This document shows, one piece after another, positions 6,378 through 6,731 of a DNA stretch of 6,731 bases (positions are counted from its first letter, which is position 1; each line of letters begins with the position of its first letter). The position numbers and the translations under genes were made by a program. The notes beneath the pieces were generated by a model. That model did not search any database. It worked only from the letters and a program-made list of their open reading frames with translations, and was not told the origin of the DNA. Source of the stretch: an uncultured Selenomonadales bacterium. Lineage in GTDB: Bacteria; Bacillota; Negativicutes; Selenomonadales; Selenomonadaceae. The stretch is taken from assembly GCA_946403735.1 (NCBI GenBank), contig CAMJAZ010000092.1:1-6731 (forward strand). The letters run 5' to 3'.

Positions 6378-6731
6378 TTAATTCATCGGCTTAATCGTCG
6401 ATTCGATAAAATTTATTTCCTCCGCCGACAATTTATATTTTGCGTAAAGTTGAGAATCAATTTCCGAAATACTTTTGCCCCAATCAATATCACTTGACGA
6501 CGTAAAATCTTGCAACGGCACTTTCGCCCAAGTTGCTGGTGTATTATCTTGCGTAACTTTCAAAATGCCCAGCATAACGCGGCAAAATTTTGTTTTAATA
6601 TATTTTAATGTAGCCTCTGCCTCTGAAAGCGTTTCAAATGCGCCAATGGATATAAAAGTTTGTGTTGCGCCTACAAATTGTTTCCCAATGAGTGGCATAT
6701 ATAAAATTTCACCAAATTTTCCTGTACCGTT
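6378..6731 (-). CDS. C-terminus of an Eco57I-type restriction-modification enzyme, 5' partial
   Basis: Only the last ~118 codons are in the window. The frame stays open to the right edge (NGTGKFGEILY precedes the ATG at 6698), so that ATG is internal and the gene begins outside. The visible part reads KFGEILYMPLIG, then TQTFISIGAF, LKYIKTKFCRVMLGILKVTQ, VPLQDFTSSSDIDWGKSI, EIDSQLYAKYKLS and EEINFIESTIKPMN. I recognise this order (a K-F-GE start, TQTFI.IG, a KTKF-R...L..LK.TQ helix, VPLQDF, LY.KY.L, EEI.FIE) as the usual end of large Eco57I-like restriction-modification proteins, where a Mod-like methylase and nuclease share one chain. The catalytic domains are not visible, so the activity cannot be confirmed. 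The gene is co-directional with the AAA+ gene but separated from it by 191 nt with its own promoter signals. Confidence 0.62.
   Translation of the reverse strand, partial: NGTGKFGEILYMPLIGKQFVGATQTFISIGAFETLSEAEATLKYIKTKFCRVMLGILKVTQDNTPATWAKVPLQDFTSSSDIDWGKSISEIDSQLYAKYKLSAEEINFIESTIKPMN

Noticed and set aside
6696..6698. ATG at 6698 (minus) as the start of a 106-residue protein
   Set aside because: The frame continues to the window edge with family-like residues (GKFGEILYMP), so this methionine is internal.
1..6731. tRNA, rRNA, CRISPR array, insertion sequence ends or attachment site
   Set aside because: I read the gaps on both strands and saw no cloverleaf-like segments, regularly spaced repeats, transposase coding or flanking inverted repeats with target duplications.

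Overview
The window is AT-rich chromosomal DNA. The genes have AG-rich ribosome binding sites and long A/T runs between them. A Wzt-type polysaccharide-export ATPase implies a Gram-negative-style surface glycan, while the protein wording (for example the DMT permease and the ABC ATPase) reads like low-GC Firmicutes. Together these fit a Negativicutes/Selenomonadales-type bacterium. That placement is from memory of family sequences and is only moderately secure.

Layout. (1) Positions 1-2995, plus strand, surface polysaccharide cluster: the ATPase of an O-antigen/teichoic-acid-type ABC exporter (5' end outside the window), followed 21 nt later by a radical SAM/SPASM-type protein whose N-terminus carries two repeats best known from glycosyltransferases. 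This second gene is interrupted by one in-frame TGA (2129-2131), with the same frame continuing to 2875. The unit ends at a strong GC-rich hairpin terminator (2967-2995). (2) Positions 3003-3101, minus strand: a tiny coding-like remnant containing the residues HYICKWLDRH, sharing that bidirectional terminator. (3) Positions 3138-4010, plus strand: a complete EamA/DMT-family permease, followed by a terminator shared with the convergent gene. (4) Positions 4105-6186, minus strand: a 693-residue CbbX/SpoVK-like AAA+ ATPase in which a degenerate AAA-like module precedes the active one. (5) Positions 6187-6377: a regulatory gap with candidate minus-strand promoters and short direct repeats. (6) Positions 6378 to the window end, minus strand: the C-terminus of a protein that looks like an Eco57I-type restriction-modification enzyme.

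How they fit together. The first two genes probably act on the same surface glycan: the ATPase drives export, and the radical SAM protein may modify the glycan or its carrier. The permease is a stand-alone transporter of unknown substrate. The AAA+ ATPase and the restriction enzyme are co-directional, but a promoter-bearing gap separates them, so a functional link is only a possibility.

No complete new system is demonstrated. The best leads are the in-frame TGA in an otherwise intact radical SAM gene, the glycan-type-repeat/radical SAM architecture, the tiny membrane-peptide-like ORF, and the tandem degenerate/active AAA+ protein.
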